This document shows, in pieces, positions 1 to 9,054 of a stretch of DNA of 64,000 bases. This DNA is from Tolypothrix sp. PCC 7910 (lineage in GTDB: Bacteria; Cyanobacteriota; Cyanobacteriia; Cyanobacteriales; Nostocaceae): assembly GCF_011769525.1 (NCBI RefSeq), contig NZ_CP050440.1, positions 7,364,001 through 7,428,000 of the forward strand, in the 5' to 3' direction. A model generated the notes under the pieces. It did not search any database. It was given only the letters and a program-made list of their open reading frames with translations, and was not told the origin of the DNA. The number at the start of each line of letters is the position of its first letter. Positions within the stretch are counted from its first letter, which is position 1. The translations under genes were made by a program, and so were the position numbers.

Positions 1-3
1 CTT

Positions 4-927
4 TCATCTTGCCCATTGTTGCAAGATATAAGCATAAAAAGCTTCTTTATCTACTTGATCCATTGCATAAATCTTGCGACCACCAGGTACTACTTTAGTC
101 CGTCCTTGACTAGACCCAGTAGTAATAATTTCTGTTTCCCATTCCCGCAATTGATAAAATTCTGGATGTCCTAAATAAGCTGTCGCCAACACATCCCAAA
201 AATAATAATCTTGGGGAATAACTAAGGCATAACATTGTCCCGCTAAATCAGAAATAGGATAGTGGCGTTGCTTTCCCATCTTTTGCACTAAATCTGATGT
301 TACGGGTACATTATTAGTTAAATCCAAAGGACACATAATAATTTCAATTTGACTTTCCCATACCCGCGCTGCAGAAACTGCGTCCCAATAAACATTCCAT
401 TCTGCAGAACCATCTTGTCCTGGTTCCCAATTTTTTTCTACATTTCCAGGAACATTTAAAGCACCCCCCATCCAAACAATCTTTTGAATTTTCGCTTCAA
501 TATCTGGTGCTTGATCTAAAGCCGTTGCTACGGTAGTCAATGGCCCTGTTACCATCAGGGTTACTGGTGCAGTCGCTTCACGCAACACCTTCACCATAAA
601 ATCTTGCCCTGTCTCCGCAACCAAGCGTGTTTTCATAGTTTCGTTTTGATTGAGAATTGGGAGATGGTCAACTACAAAAGAATCACGGCGATAGAGATAA
701 GGAAAAGCATTAATACCCCGCACCGTGCTTTCCGCCACCGGGATATGCGAAAATCCCATCAAGTCTAAAATTTTACGCGTAGCACTAACAGCAGGTTGCA
801 CATAGCAATCAGCCGGAGTCACAACCACACCCAGTAATTCCACATGATCCATCGTCAACAACAGCATAGTTGCTAGATAATCATCTACACCGCCATCGTG
901 ATCCATTAATACCAGTTGTTTGGACAT
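4..927 (-). CDS. Inosine/uridine-preferring nucleoside hydrolase
   Basis: 307-aa enzyme expected to hydrolyse the N-glycosidic bond of ribonucleosides, giving free base and ribose. The N-terminus carries the family Asp cluster D9-H-D11-x3-D15-D16 (DHDGGVDD), which binds Ca2+ and ribose in known IUNH enzymes. The length is normal for the family. I chose the ATG at 927. The frame stays open 23 codons further upstream, but that part would run into the divergent deaminase and does not look like the family. The divergent cytosine deaminase starts 18 bp away, so the promoters must overlap. With the nearby ribokinase it forms a plausible salvage set: base to the deaminase, ribose to the kinase. Substrate preference cannot be read from the sequence. 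Confidence 0.9.
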   Translation of the reverse strand: MSKQLVLMDHDGGVDDYLATMLLLTMDHVELLGVVVTPADCYVQPAVSATRKILDLMGFSHIPVAESTVRGINAFPYLYRRDSFVVDHLPILNQNETMKTRLVAETGQDFMVKVLREATAPVTLMVTGPLTTVATALDQAPDIEAKIQKIVWMGGALNVPGNVEKNWEPGQDGSAEWNVYWDAVSAARVWESQIEIIMCPLDLTNNVPVTSDLVQKMGKQRHYPISDLAGQCYALVIPQDYYFWDVLATAYLGHPEFYQLREWETEIITTGSSQGRTKVVPGGRKIYAMDQVDKEAFYAYILQQWAR

Positions 928-945
928 ACAAGGAGCATTAAATAA

Positions 946-1377
946 ATGGATGAATTTATGCAAGCTGCAATTCAAGAAGCAAAACAAGGTAGACAAGAAG
1001 GGGGAATCCCCATTGGTTCAGTGCTTGTCAAAGATGGCAAAATTCTCGGCAGAGGACACAACAAGCGCGTACAAGATGGTGATCCTGTAACCCACGCCGA
1101 AATTGATTGTCTCCGCAACGCTGGGAGAGTAGGTAACTACAGAGGTACAACACTCTATTCAACCTTAATGCCATGCTACTTATGCGCTGGCGCAGTCGTG
1201 CAATTTGGCATTAAAAAAGTCATCGCCGGAGAATCGAGAACCTTTCCAGGTGCTAAAGAATTTATGATATCTCACGGCGTAGAAGTAATTGATCTGAGCC
1301 TAGATGAATGCGAACAAATGATGAGCGAATTTATAGAAACTAATCCCGAATTGTGGAATGAGGATATTGGGAAGTAG
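946..1377 (+). CDS. Cytosine deaminase, yeast Fcy1-like
   Basis: 143-aa zinc-dependent deaminase of the CMP/dCMP-deaminase fold. Zinc-site residues are visible: H50-A-E52 and PC77xxC80. The whole protein, including the C-terminal end NPELWNEDIGK, resembles fungal cytosine deaminase Fcy1 (which ends similarly, in ...DWFEDIG) more than TadA or guanine deaminase. The expected reaction is cytosine to uracil, perhaps also 5-methylcytosine or isoguanine. AGGAG at 931-935 lies 10 nt before the ATG. It is divergent from the nucleoside hydrolase with an 18-bp gap. Alternative: a TadA-like tRNA deaminase, less likely given the C-terminus. Confidence 0.82.
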   Translation: MDEFMQAAIQEAKQGRQEGGIPIGSVLVKDGKILGRGHNKRVQDGDPVTHAEIDCLRNAGRVGNYRGTTLYSTLMPCYLCAGAVVQFGIKKVIAGESRTFPGAKEFMISHGVEVIDLSLDECEQMMSEFIETNPELWNEDIGK

Positions 1378-1390
1378 TCATTTGGGGTTT

Positions 1391-1420
1391 GTCATTTGTC
1401 ATTTGTCATTTGTCATTTGC
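1391..1420. repeat. Tandem heptamer repeat (GTCATTT)n
   Basis: About four exact copies of the heptamer GTCATTT directly after the cytosine deaminase gene. It belongs to the short tandem repeats typical of Nostocales intergenic DNA, many of which recur in this window. Confidence 0.9.
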
Positions 1421-1486
1421 TGAGTTGTCCTTCTTCCGTCATCTCTCTTGCTTAGAAATATCAGCGTGCTATATTAATGCACCGGG

Positions 1487-1679
1487 ATGCAATGCCATTG
1501 TATTGCCTGACATTGTTAATGTATCCAGATGCAATGCCATTGTATTGCCTAACATTGTTAATGTATCCGGATGCAATGCCATTGTATCGGCTGACATTGT
1601 TAATGTATCCAGATGCAATGCCATTGTATAGGTTGACATTGTTAATGTATCGGGATGCAATGTAATTTTATTAGGCAAT
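1487..1679. repeat. 42-bp tandem repeat array, 4.6 units
   Basis: Units start at 1487, 1529, 1571, 1613 and 1655 (partial). Each 42-bp unit is made of two related 21-bp halves, one containing CAATGCCATTG and the other ACATTGTTAATGT, both near-palindromic. Copies differ at only a few bases (for example TATTGCC, TATCGGC, TATAGGT). The 340-bp stretch between the deaminase and the ribokinase holds nothing else. Because 42 is divisible by 3, open frames cross the array on both strands; I regard them as non-coding. A shorter array of the same family lies inverted at 17656-17739. Confidence 0.92.
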
Positions 1680-1717
1680 AGTCAATCTTTTGCTTCCTCA
1701 TCCCCCTCATCCCCAAA

Positions 1718-2641
1718 CTAAACTCCCCTCTCTTTCAGAAACGCATCAAACGTTAACCTATCAGGTAAAGAAGTTTGCGCTCCTGATTTTGTCGCAGCCA
1801 AAGCACCCGCAGCAGCACCCCAAACAACCGCCTGATGTAAAGGAAGGCCTTCATAAAGTGCAGCTGCTAAACCACCATTAAAAGCATCACCCGCCGCAAC
1901 CGTATCTACAACCTGGATGGGAAAGACTGGGACAAAGAAACTTTCTTCAGCAGTGGCGCAGAAAACACCCTTAGCGCCGAGTTTGACGATCGCACATTTC
2001 ACACCCCGTTGCAATAAAACCGCAGCGGCTTTTTTTGCTGATTCTTCGTTATTAACTGGAAACCCGACTAATTGCCCAGCTTCCACTTCGTTTGGTGTAA
2101 TGATATCTACTAGGGAGTAAAGTTCATCTGGTACATGAGATTGTGCGGGTGCAGGGTCGAGAATTACTTTTACCCCTGCTTGATGCGCTGCTTGAGCTGC
2201 AGCCACCACAGCAGCCAGCGGAATTTCAAATTGTAAAAGCAATGCAGTGCTAGTTGGTAATAAATCAGACAATCGCTCTACATCTTCTTGATTGACACGC
2301 CCATTCGCACCAGGAATCACAATAATCTGATTTTCACCTTTATCATCGACTGCGATCGCAGCTACTCCCGAACTGACATTTTGATCGATAGAAACATTTT
2401 CAGTCTCTACACCAGAGTTTTGCAAATTGTATAGTAATTCTGACCCAAAACTATCTGTACCTACACGCCCAACCATGTGAGTGGGAACTCCCAAACGTGC
2501 CAGTGCGACAGCTTGATTTGCACCTTTCCCTCCGGGAACTTGCACAAAGTTATGTCCTAATAATGTTTCTCCCGGATTTGGCAATCTGGGTACTGTGGCG
2601 ACTAAATCAATATTGATGCTGCCAAAAACAATAAGACTCAT
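1718..2641 (-). CDS. rbsK: Ribokinase (PfkB family)
   Basis: 307-aa sugar kinase that should phosphorylate ribose at O5 using ATP. The N-terminal PfkB signature PGGKGANQA (about residues 36-44) and the C-terminal signature DTVAAGDAFNGG (about residues 246-257, catalytic Asp in the AAGDAF segment) are both visible. The start MSLIVFGSINIDLVA matches family N-termini. It probably recycles ribose released by the nearby nucleoside hydrolase. The 42-bp repeat array lies just beyond its 3' end. Other PfkB substrates are possible, but GSINID and GGKGANQA favour ribokinase. Confidence 0.9.
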   Translation of the reverse strand: MSLIVFGSINIDLVATVPRLPNPGETLLGHNFVQVPGGKGANQAVALARLGVPTHMVGRVGTDSFGSELLYNLQNSGVETENVSIDQNVSSGVAAIAVDDKGENQIIVIPGANGRVNQEDVERLSDLLPTSTALLLQFEIPLAAVVAAAQAAHQAGVKVILDPAPAQSHVPDELYSLVDIITPNEVEAGQLVGFPVNNEESAKKAAAVLLQRGVKCAIVKLGAKGVFCATAEESFFVPVFPIQVVDTVAAGDAFNGGLAAALYEGLPLHQAVVWGAAAGALAATKSGAQTSLPDRLTFDAFLKERGV

Positions 2642-2713
2642 GATAGTTATTTTTAAAGCTATTTAGCCTCATCCTACACCTGCATCTCTCACAGCAGATA
2701 TAGCAGATGTAGG

Positions 2714-2989
2714 TTAGTTTAAGCGAAATTTTTGTGAAGCAACCCGGAATATTTTAAGTAATCGAATTAAATGTTCAATAAATATCCGATTAATAGACAA
2801 AGCTTTGTTTTCATCTTTTTGCTGTTGAGTTAATTTTCGTTTTGGTTTCTTTTTGTGAGGAGCAGTTATATTTTCGCCACCTTGGAAACCTTTATCATCT
2901 GAAAATGGTTGAGACTTATCAAACTTTTTCTGTGATTGACGAAACAATTTTATATAGGTTTTGTCATCACAAATAGTCGTAAATACCAC
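2714..2989 (-). pseudogene. Transposase remnant, DDE_Tnp_4-like (IS5-related)
   Basis: 91-aa open fragment matching only the C-terminal part of a DDE transposase. It has the GFQGG segment, the basic KKKPKRKLTQQQKDENK stretch and IEHLIRLLKIFRV, the region around the last catalytic Glu. The N-terminal DDE part is absent and no terminal inverted repeats were recognised, so this is a dead insertion. The residual sequence on either side of it up to 3065 shows no other gene. Confidence 0.75.
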
Positions 2990-3065
2990 AACTTCTTGAG
3001 TCCGAAAACCAACTTGAGAAATCTGAAAAAGGATTTTGAACTCATTTTATGGTGAAATGTACTGA

Positions 3066-3323
3066 TTATTTCTCACTATCCTGATTTGCGGGTGTTTTGA
3101 CTTGAAAATTATCACCCTGTTTTTTAACTGAAAAATCAGTCTCACTTTTGCCAGTCTGAGCAAGACCAGCAGCTCCAGCAATTGCTGTACTTGCAAGTCC
3201 AAGACCAGCAGATTTATCGTTAGTATTTGATGAAACTAAAACAGTTACACCAATCACAGCGCCAACAGTAGCCATAAATATAGGAGTTATAGCTCGAATT
3301 AATTCTGGGGTAACATCTTTCAT
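3066..3323 (-). CDS. Small hypothetical membrane protein
   Basis: 85 aa. One hydrophobic stretch (about residues 10-31) is followed by an Ala/Gly-rich, weakly hydrophobic segment (about 41-56) and a charged hydrophilic tail (KSETDFSVKKQGDNFQVK). No signal-peptidase site is obvious. I do not recognise a family. It lies between a transposase remnant and the SprT-like gene on the same strand, with about 115 bp to the latter, so shared transcription is possible but not shown. Confidence 0.6.
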   Translation of the reverse strand: MKDVTPELIRAITPIFMATVGAVIGVTVLVSSNTNDKSAGLGLASTAIAGAAGLAQTGKSETDFSVKKQGDNFQVKTPANQDSEK

Positions 3324-3439
3324 AGAAGTTTTATATAGGGTTAGTTGCTATCTAGATGTAGATACCCTCTATATAATTTCGATTCCAGAATTTATCTCAT
3401 ATTTTTTTAGCTAGCTAGATAACAACTACCTTACTAAAT

Positions 3440-4396
3440 TTAACCAGATGCTAACTTTTGCAACCAGCCTTGAGCTTCTGCATATAACTTGAACTTGCTT
3501 TCATCAGTGCGAAAATCTGAAGTATGAACCATTCTTCTGCCATTCACCCATTTTGTACCGTGGTGCTTGTGTAGTAGTTCGTGATATAACACAAACTCAA
3601 TGACAAACTCAGGTATATTGCCATTATCAAGGGTCAAACTCATCACTACCCTATCTCTAGCTGGCTCATAATGCCCAAACTTACGATAAGTATTAATTTT
3701 GCTCCATGCGAGACGTGGTTTAACAAGATTGGTGGCAAAATATTCTTGGTTGAGTTTATCAAACAAATTATTTAAGTTATAGAACTTACCTTGGGGATTT
3801 TCTGCAATTACTTCAGCGATTAAATCTAGTGAGAGGAGAACACTACTATATTCTTCTGAGCTAGCAAAAGACCGAATCAGTCGTTTAGTTTCTTGATTCC
3901 TGCCAAACATTACAGATTTTATTACTGCTTGTAAAACTTCATCTGGTGCATTGATAAATCCTTCACTAATAGTTATATGAGCAAATTCATGAGATTTTTT
4001 ACCTTTATATAATCCTGCTAAATTTGTTAACTCAATTTTTAAATCTACAGATTCTTGGTTATCTTTTTTTAATATTTCTTGAGCTATTTTTCGCAGACGA
4101 TAAGTACTATTTATGTGCAGTTGTAAGTTGTATTCGTCCGTTAAAAACTTGAGCCATGAGTAAATCTGACGCGATGAACTAGTGAGATTGGCTGGTGTTG
4201 CTTGTTGGTGAACACAGATTTGTTCAATTCTTGTAACTGTTCTGCTAAAAATTTGAGTTAGTTTTTTAATTTCAGCAGAGTTTGGGGTATCAGTTGCAGC
4301 TAAATTAAAAATATTCTGTAAAATACTATTTTGTTGTGCTTTAATATTTTTGAGGCTGATACTTGCAATTGGTGTTTGGTGTTTGGTGTTTGGCAT
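3440..4396 (-). CDS. SprT-like zinc metallopeptidase-domain protein
   Basis: 318 aa. The C-terminal half (about residues 205-318) is SprT/Wss1-like: FDKLNQEYF, then the zinc motif HELLH (about 271-275), followed by a basic segment with further histidines and SDFRTDESKF. In the family this fold hydrolyses DNA-protein crosslinks or acts as a zinc-binding scaffold. The N-terminal half is helical and unassigned. The ATG lies inside a tandem GGTGTTT repeat (4371-4394), so the first residues (MPNTKHQTP) are repeat-encoded. No other Met occurs before about residue 165, so the true start is uncertain and may be a rare codon nearby. Confidence 0.72.
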   Translation of the reverse strand: MPNTKHQTPIASISLKNIKAQQNSILQNIFNLAATDTPNSAEIKKLTQIFSRTVTRIEQICVHQQATPANLTSSSRQIYSWLKFLTDEYNLQLHINSTYRLRKIAQEILKKDNQESVDLKIELTNLAGLYKGKKSHEFAHITISEGFINAPDEVLQAVIKSVMFGRNQETKRLIRSFASSEEYSSVLLSLDLIAEVIAENPQGKFYNLNNLFDKLNQEYFATNLVKPRLAWSKINTYRKFGHYEPARDRVVMSLTLDNGNIPEFVIEFVLYHELLHKHHGTKWVNGRRMVHTSDFRTDESKFKLYAEAQGWLQKLASG

Positions 4397-4500
4397 TTGT
4401 TAATAATCTGGTTTCAAAAGTCAAAGTAATTATATAGTTTTCCCTTTTCCCCCTTGTCCTTGGTGGCTTTTCCTATTACCAATTAACCATTACCCAATCC

Positions 4501-7500
4501 CTAGTCCCTACCAAGTAGATCTGTAATTACACTGACTAGCTCATCTGGCTCAACGGGTTTAGAAATATGCTTTTGAAAGCCAGCCAAAAGTGCTTGTTGT
4601 TGGTTGAGTTCTCCAGCATAGGCTGTTAAAGCGATCGCCGGAATTTCTTTCTCTTTTTCTGTTTGCAATGCTTTTACTTGACGCATAAACATATAGCCAT
4701 CCATTTCTGGCATTCCAATGTCACTGAGTAAAATATCTGGCTTGAATTTTGTCAATGTTTGCAGTGCAGCCGCAGCAGATGCTACCGCAGTGACAATTGC
4801 ACCACTCTGTTGTAATACAAAGGTGTAGAATTCACGAGTATCTGTGTCATCATCTACAACTAAAATTTTAATTCCTGTCAATATTAGTGCATCAGCAGCA
4901 AGGTTAGCTGACTCATTTTCATCCTTTAGCCTTTTACCTTCATCCTTCAAAAGTGGTAGCCTAACTGTGAACGTAGCACCTTGCCCTTCACCTAAGCTTT
5001 CTGCACTTACTGTTCCGCCATGTAGTTCTACCAGATGACGCACAATAGCTAATCCCAACCCCAAGCCACCAAACTTGCGGGTTGTAGTACTGTCAGCTTG
5101 GCAGAAATATTCAAACACATAAGGAAGGAAGGTAGAACTGATACCTTTACCTGTGTCGCTGATGGTGATTTGAGCTTGAGTGTCAATCGCATCTAGGCGG
5201 ATGTTGACTTTCCCACCTTCAGGAGTGAATTTAACAGCATTAGATACAAGATTCCAAATTACTTGTTGTAAACGACTAGAATCACCTAAAACTTCGCCTA
5301 CAGATACATCCACAATTATATAAAATTGAATATTTTTAGCTTCGGCAGCTAGACGCACTGTTTCCATTGCTGCCTCAATTACCGAGACTAAGTTAACTTT
5401 AGCCATGTTGAGGTTGAGCTTACCGCGTAAGATGCGGGAGACATCTAGCAAATCGTCAATTAGTTGAACTTGTAATTGAGCATTACGCTCAATTGTCGCT
5501 AGAGCTTTTGTTCTACTTACTGGATCAAACTCACGGGTCTGCAAAAGTCTTGACCATCCGAGAATGGGATTGAGAGGCGATCGCAATTCATGGGACAACA
5601 CCGCCAGAAATTCATCTTTAATCCGGTTAGCGTTTTCGGCTTCGGCTCTAGCAGCTTGCTCAAGTTGCAACAGGCGATCGCGTTCCGTTTCTGCGGCTTT
5701 GCGTTCGGTAATATCAATTACTGAGCCAATGTAACCGAGAAACTCACTATCCCAGCTCAACCAAGGAGTAGCTGCATCAATCACCCAACGATATTCACCA
5801 TCCTTGCGTCGCAAGCGGTACTCTACACGAAATGTCTCATGAAGTTTATTAGCTGCTAAGAAAGCATTTTTGGCTGAATCGAAATCTTCTGGATGCACAG
5901 CATTTAACCACCCTAGCCCCAGACCTGTTTCCGCAGTCTGTCCGGTAAAATTGTACCAACTTTGGCTGAGGTAAGTGCAATAGCCTGTAGGGTCAGTCAC
6001 CCAAATCATCACTGGGGCGTTGTCAGCCATGTTACGGAATCGTTGTTCGCTCTCCCGCAATGCTGCTTGTGCTTGTTTTTGTTCACTAATATCTGTAACA
6101 AAGACACTGACACCATCAGCAAAGGGGTAGATACGATTTTCAAACCAGCGCCGCCTAGGGGAGTAAAAGTACTCAAACCGCATTACTTGCTGTTGAGCAA
6201 AAGCATGATGAACTTGGGTATAAAATTCACTGCCAATTAAATCGGGATAAAGTTCCCAAATCACTTTACCGAGCAGTTCTGCTTGTGACTTGCCCACAAA
6301 TGTAGTTACCTGTTCGTTAGCAAAGCTATAGCGCCACTCCCGATCTAGGACGTAAAACTGGTCTTTAATACCTGTTAAGACAGTTTCTAGGTGAGCTTTC
6401 GCCACCTCCGCTTCCAGCCGTAGCCCTTGCTCCCGTTGCATAGCTTCGTCTCGCAGACGAGCTAGTTTTAAAGCTGCTTCCACTCGCGCCAGTAACTCAC
6501 GGGCAGAGAACGGCTTAATTAGGTAATCATCAGCACCAGCTTCTAAACCTTCCACCTTTGCTTCTTCACCCGCCCGTGCTGACAGCAGGATAATTGGCAC
6601 ATTTTTTGTCTGTGGCTGGGCGCGTAGCGCTTGCAATAGTCCAAAGCCATCTAGCCCTGGCATCATTACATCTGTCAGTACCAAATCAGGCAAAGATCTA
6701 CGAGCAGCAGATAAAGCTGCTAAACCGTCCGCTACTGCTTCCACCTCATAGTCTTGACTCAACAACCGCTTGACATAATCGCGCATATCAGCGTTATCAT
6801 CAGCCAAGAGAATCCGGGCTGGGGAAGTACGGGAAACTGGAGAATTTATATATATGTCGCGCTTTTGAGCAATTTCTCCCCCTGCTCCCCTGCCCCCCTG
6901 CTCCCCTGCCTCTTCTGGTAGCCAACGCAGGGCTTCTTCTAGGTAAGAAGTGGCATTTAAGGCGGTTGAAGCTAGAGTGCGAGTAGCACTGATGCGCTCT
7001 GGCGGTAAGTGAGCTGCTCCTGTAGGAATGGATACGGTAAAACAGCTACCTTGTCCTAAAACACTGGTAACTTGGACATTTCCCCCATGCATTTGCACCA
7101 ATTCTTGTACCAGCGACAAGCCAATTCCTGAGCCTTCAAAGGTGCGACCTTGTGCTCCTTTAACGCGATGAAAGCGTTCAAATAGGTGAGGAATTTCTTC
7201 ACTGGGGATACCAATCCCTGTGTCTTTAACCTGCAACTCAACAAAATCGTTTACCCACTGTAAGCTAACGGTGATTTCTCCGGTAAACGTAAATTTGAAA
7301 GCATTCGAGAGCAAATTCAGCACAATTTTCTCCCACATCTCCCGATCCACATACACTGGTGCTGGTAAGGGAGGACAATTAACTGCTAAGTGCATATCTG
7401 CTCGTTCAATTGTGGAACGAAATACACTTGCTAACTCTGCGGTAAAACTAGCCAAATCGATGGGTTCATATGAGGCTTGCACTCTTCCGGCTTCAATGCG

Positions 7501-8790
7501 CGAAAAATCTAGCAAGGTGTTGACCAATTTCAACAGCCGCAGTCCATTACGTTGCACCATTTCTAACTGCTGGCGTTCGTTGACTGGAAGCAAAGTGGCA
7601 GAGTTATTCAGGATTTCTTCTAGTGGCCCTAACATTAGGGTAAGTGGAGTCCGAAACTCATGACTGACGTTGCTAAAGAAAACTGTTTTTGCGCGATCTA
7701 ATTCTGCTAAAGCCTCAGCCCGTTTGCGCTCTTCTTCGTAAGCTTGGGCGTTAGCAATACTAGCTGCAATCTGACCAGCTACCAGCTCGATGAATCCGCT
7801 GTAATTATTGCTAAATAAGCGAAAAGGGTTTAAACCGACAATTAATATCCCTGCTTTTCCGGTTTGTCCTGATGCTGCAATGGGTACGGCTACTGCTTGA
7901 TGTGGCGGTTGTGACCAAGCACCTGTGGGGAGGTTGGTAAAGTGCGATGGCTGCGCCAACGTCAACGAACGCAAATTATCAACTAAGCATGGCTTATGAC
8001 TTCTCAGCACTTGAGCAAACGGCCAAATCGTATCATCATTAATAGCGACCGTTTCCGGTACTGCTACATGATCTCGCCCGATACCAGAGGTTCCCGCTAG
8101 AAAAACACGCTCTTGTTCTGGATCTACCAGATAAATCATTGCAAAGGGCAGATCGTAAGGATTAGTTTCTAAACTACTTGCACTTAGGGAACAAGCTACA
8201 TCAAAGGTACGTGCATCTACAGTCCTTGCTGCTAAGTCCTGCAGTAGTGCTAACTGACGTTCACTGATGATGCGTTGTGTATCATCTGTGTTGGCGCAAA
8301 TAATCCCACCTGTACCACCTTGATCATTGGGAACAGGGCTATAAGAAAAGGTATAGTAAGTTTCCTCTGGGTAGCCGTTGCGCTCCATAATTAGCAGCAG
8401 CGCTTCATCGTAAGTCCCCTCATTATTGAGCATTGCTGATTCAGCTCTTGGGCCTACCTGCTGCCAAATCTCTCGCCACACATAGGAAGCTGGCTGTCCC
8501 AGCACTTCTGGGTGTTTACCACCAACAATTGCCTTGTAGGCATCATTATAAAGGTTAATTAATTCCTCGCCCCACCAAACAAACATCGCTTGACGGGAGG
8601 TGAGCATAATTCTAACGGCTGTTTTCAGGCTTTGGGGCCATTGTTCTGTAGGGCCTAGGGAAGTTTGCGACCAATCCTTTTCTCGCATCCGTGCACCCAT
8701 TTCACCCCCACCAAGCAAAAAGTTAACCTCAGCGTTGCTTACTGATGTTGACTCATTACCCACGTGTCCATTCTGATTAGCCATACTCAC
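4501..8790 (-). CDS. Double hybrid sensor histidine kinase/response regulator
   Basis: 1429 aa, apparently soluble. Domains in order: PAS-like N-terminal sensor (about 40-190), GAF (about 190-350), HisKA with SHEFRTPL near 377, HATPase_c, receiver 1 with LLADDNADM and DVMMPG near 663 and 708, two PAS/PAC (about 800-1050), second HisKA with SHELRSPL near 1067, second HATPase_c, and receiver 2 with VVDDDTDT and SDIGMPEMDG (Asp near 1355). Two complete kinase-receiver modules in one chain suggest internal phosphorelay. The stimulus is unknown. A GTG start at 8790 is favoured because GAGGAG (8804-8799) lies 8 nt upstream; the ATG at 8784 would be 14 nt away. The linker before receiver 1 includes a G/Q-rich stretch from an intergenic-type repeat (6880-6915). 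No output gene is adjacent. Confidence 0.93.
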   Translation of the reverse strand: MSMANQNGHVGNESTSVSNAEVNFLLGGGEMGARMREKDWSQTSLGPTEQWPQSLKTAVRIMLTSRQAMFVWWGEELINLYNDAYKAIVGGKHPEVLGQPASYVWREIWQQVGPRAESAMLNNEGTYDEALLLIMERNGYPEETYYTFSYSPVPNDQGGTGGIICANTDDTQRIISERQLALLQDLAARTVDARTFDVACSLSASSLETNPYDLPFAMIYLVDPEQERVFLAGTSGIGRDHVAVPETVAINDDTIWPFAQVLRSHKPCLVDNLRSLTLAQPSHFTNLPTGAWSQPPHQAVAVPIAASGQTGKAGILIVGLNPFRLFSNNYSGFIELVAGQIAASIANAQAYEEERKRAEALAELDRAKTVFFSNVSHEFRTPLTLMLGPLEEILNNSATLLPVNERQQLEMVQRNGLRLLKLVNTLLDFSRIEAGRVQASYEPIDLASFTAELASVFRSTIERADMHLAVNCPPLPAPVYVDREMWEKIVLNLLSNAFKFTFTGEITVSLQWVNDFVELQVKDTGIGIPSEEIPHLFERFHRVKGAQGRTFEGSGIGLSLVQELVQMHGGNVQVTSVLGQGSCFTVSIPTGAAHLPPERISATRTLASTALNATSYLEEALRWLPEEAGEQGGRGAGGEIAQKRDIYINSPVSRTSPARILLADDNADMRDYVKRLLSQDYEVEAVADGLAALSAARRSLPDLVLTDVMMPGLDGFGLLQALRAQPQTKNVPIILLSARAGEEAKVEGLEAGADDYLIKPFSARELLARVEAALKLARLRDEAMQREQGLRLEAEVAKAHLETVLTGIKDQFYVLDREWRYSFANEQVTTFVGKSQAELLGKVIWELYPDLIGSEFYTQVHHAFAQQQVMRFEYFYSPRRRWFENRIYPFADGVSVFVTDISEQKQAQAALRESEQRFRNMADNAPVMIWVTDPTGYCTYLSQSWYNFTGQTAETGLGLGWLNAVHPEDFDSAKNAFLAANKLHETFRVEYRLRRKDGEYRWVIDAATPWLSWDSEFLGYIGSVIDITERKAAETERDRLLQLEQAARAEAENANRIKDEFLAVLSHELRSPLNPILGWSRLLQTREFDPVSRTKALATIERNAQLQVQLIDDLLDVSRILRGKLNLNMAKVNLVSVIEAAMETVRLAAEAKNIQFYIIVDVSVGEVLGDSSRLQQVIWNLVSNAVKFTPEGGKVNIRLDAIDTQAQITISDTGKGISSTFLPYVFEYFCQADSTTTRKFGGLGLGLAIVRHLVELHGGTVSAESLGEGQGATFTVRLPLLKDEGKRLKDENESANLAADALILTGIKILVVDDDTDTREFYTFVLQQSGAIVTAVASAAAALQTLTKFKPDILLSDIGMPEMDGYMFMRQVKALQTEKEKEIPAIALTAYAGELNQQQALLAGFQKHISKPVEPDELVSVITDLLGRD

Positions 8791-9054
8791 AAAGCCTGCT
8801 CCTCTTTGGGAAAATTAAGTTATTCGCAGGATTTGACCACGTTCACCTAATTGATGGGGTAGGCTATCAATTCGCTGCATTGCTCACGGAGAAGGTGGGG
8901 CGTTGGGATTTCCCTTCATAAAGCAATATATACTAATTTTTTCTGTAGAGTATGTCTTTTGCGATCAGTCTAGAGATATAAATATTGAGTTTTGGTGTAA
9001 TGCTACTGCACATTGCACCAAGGGACTTACAGATAAAAAAGAAAAATACAGCAA

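Noticed and set aside
1389-1678. Overlapping open frames on both strands across the 42-bp array
   Set aside because: The 42-bp period is divisible by 3, so frames stay open by chance; no start signal or family.
3970-4000. A second HExxH (HEFAH, about residues 136-140) in the SprT-like protein
   Set aside because: It lies before the zinc-domain core in a region where relatives have a non-catalytic helix; HELLH near residue 271 is in the right context.
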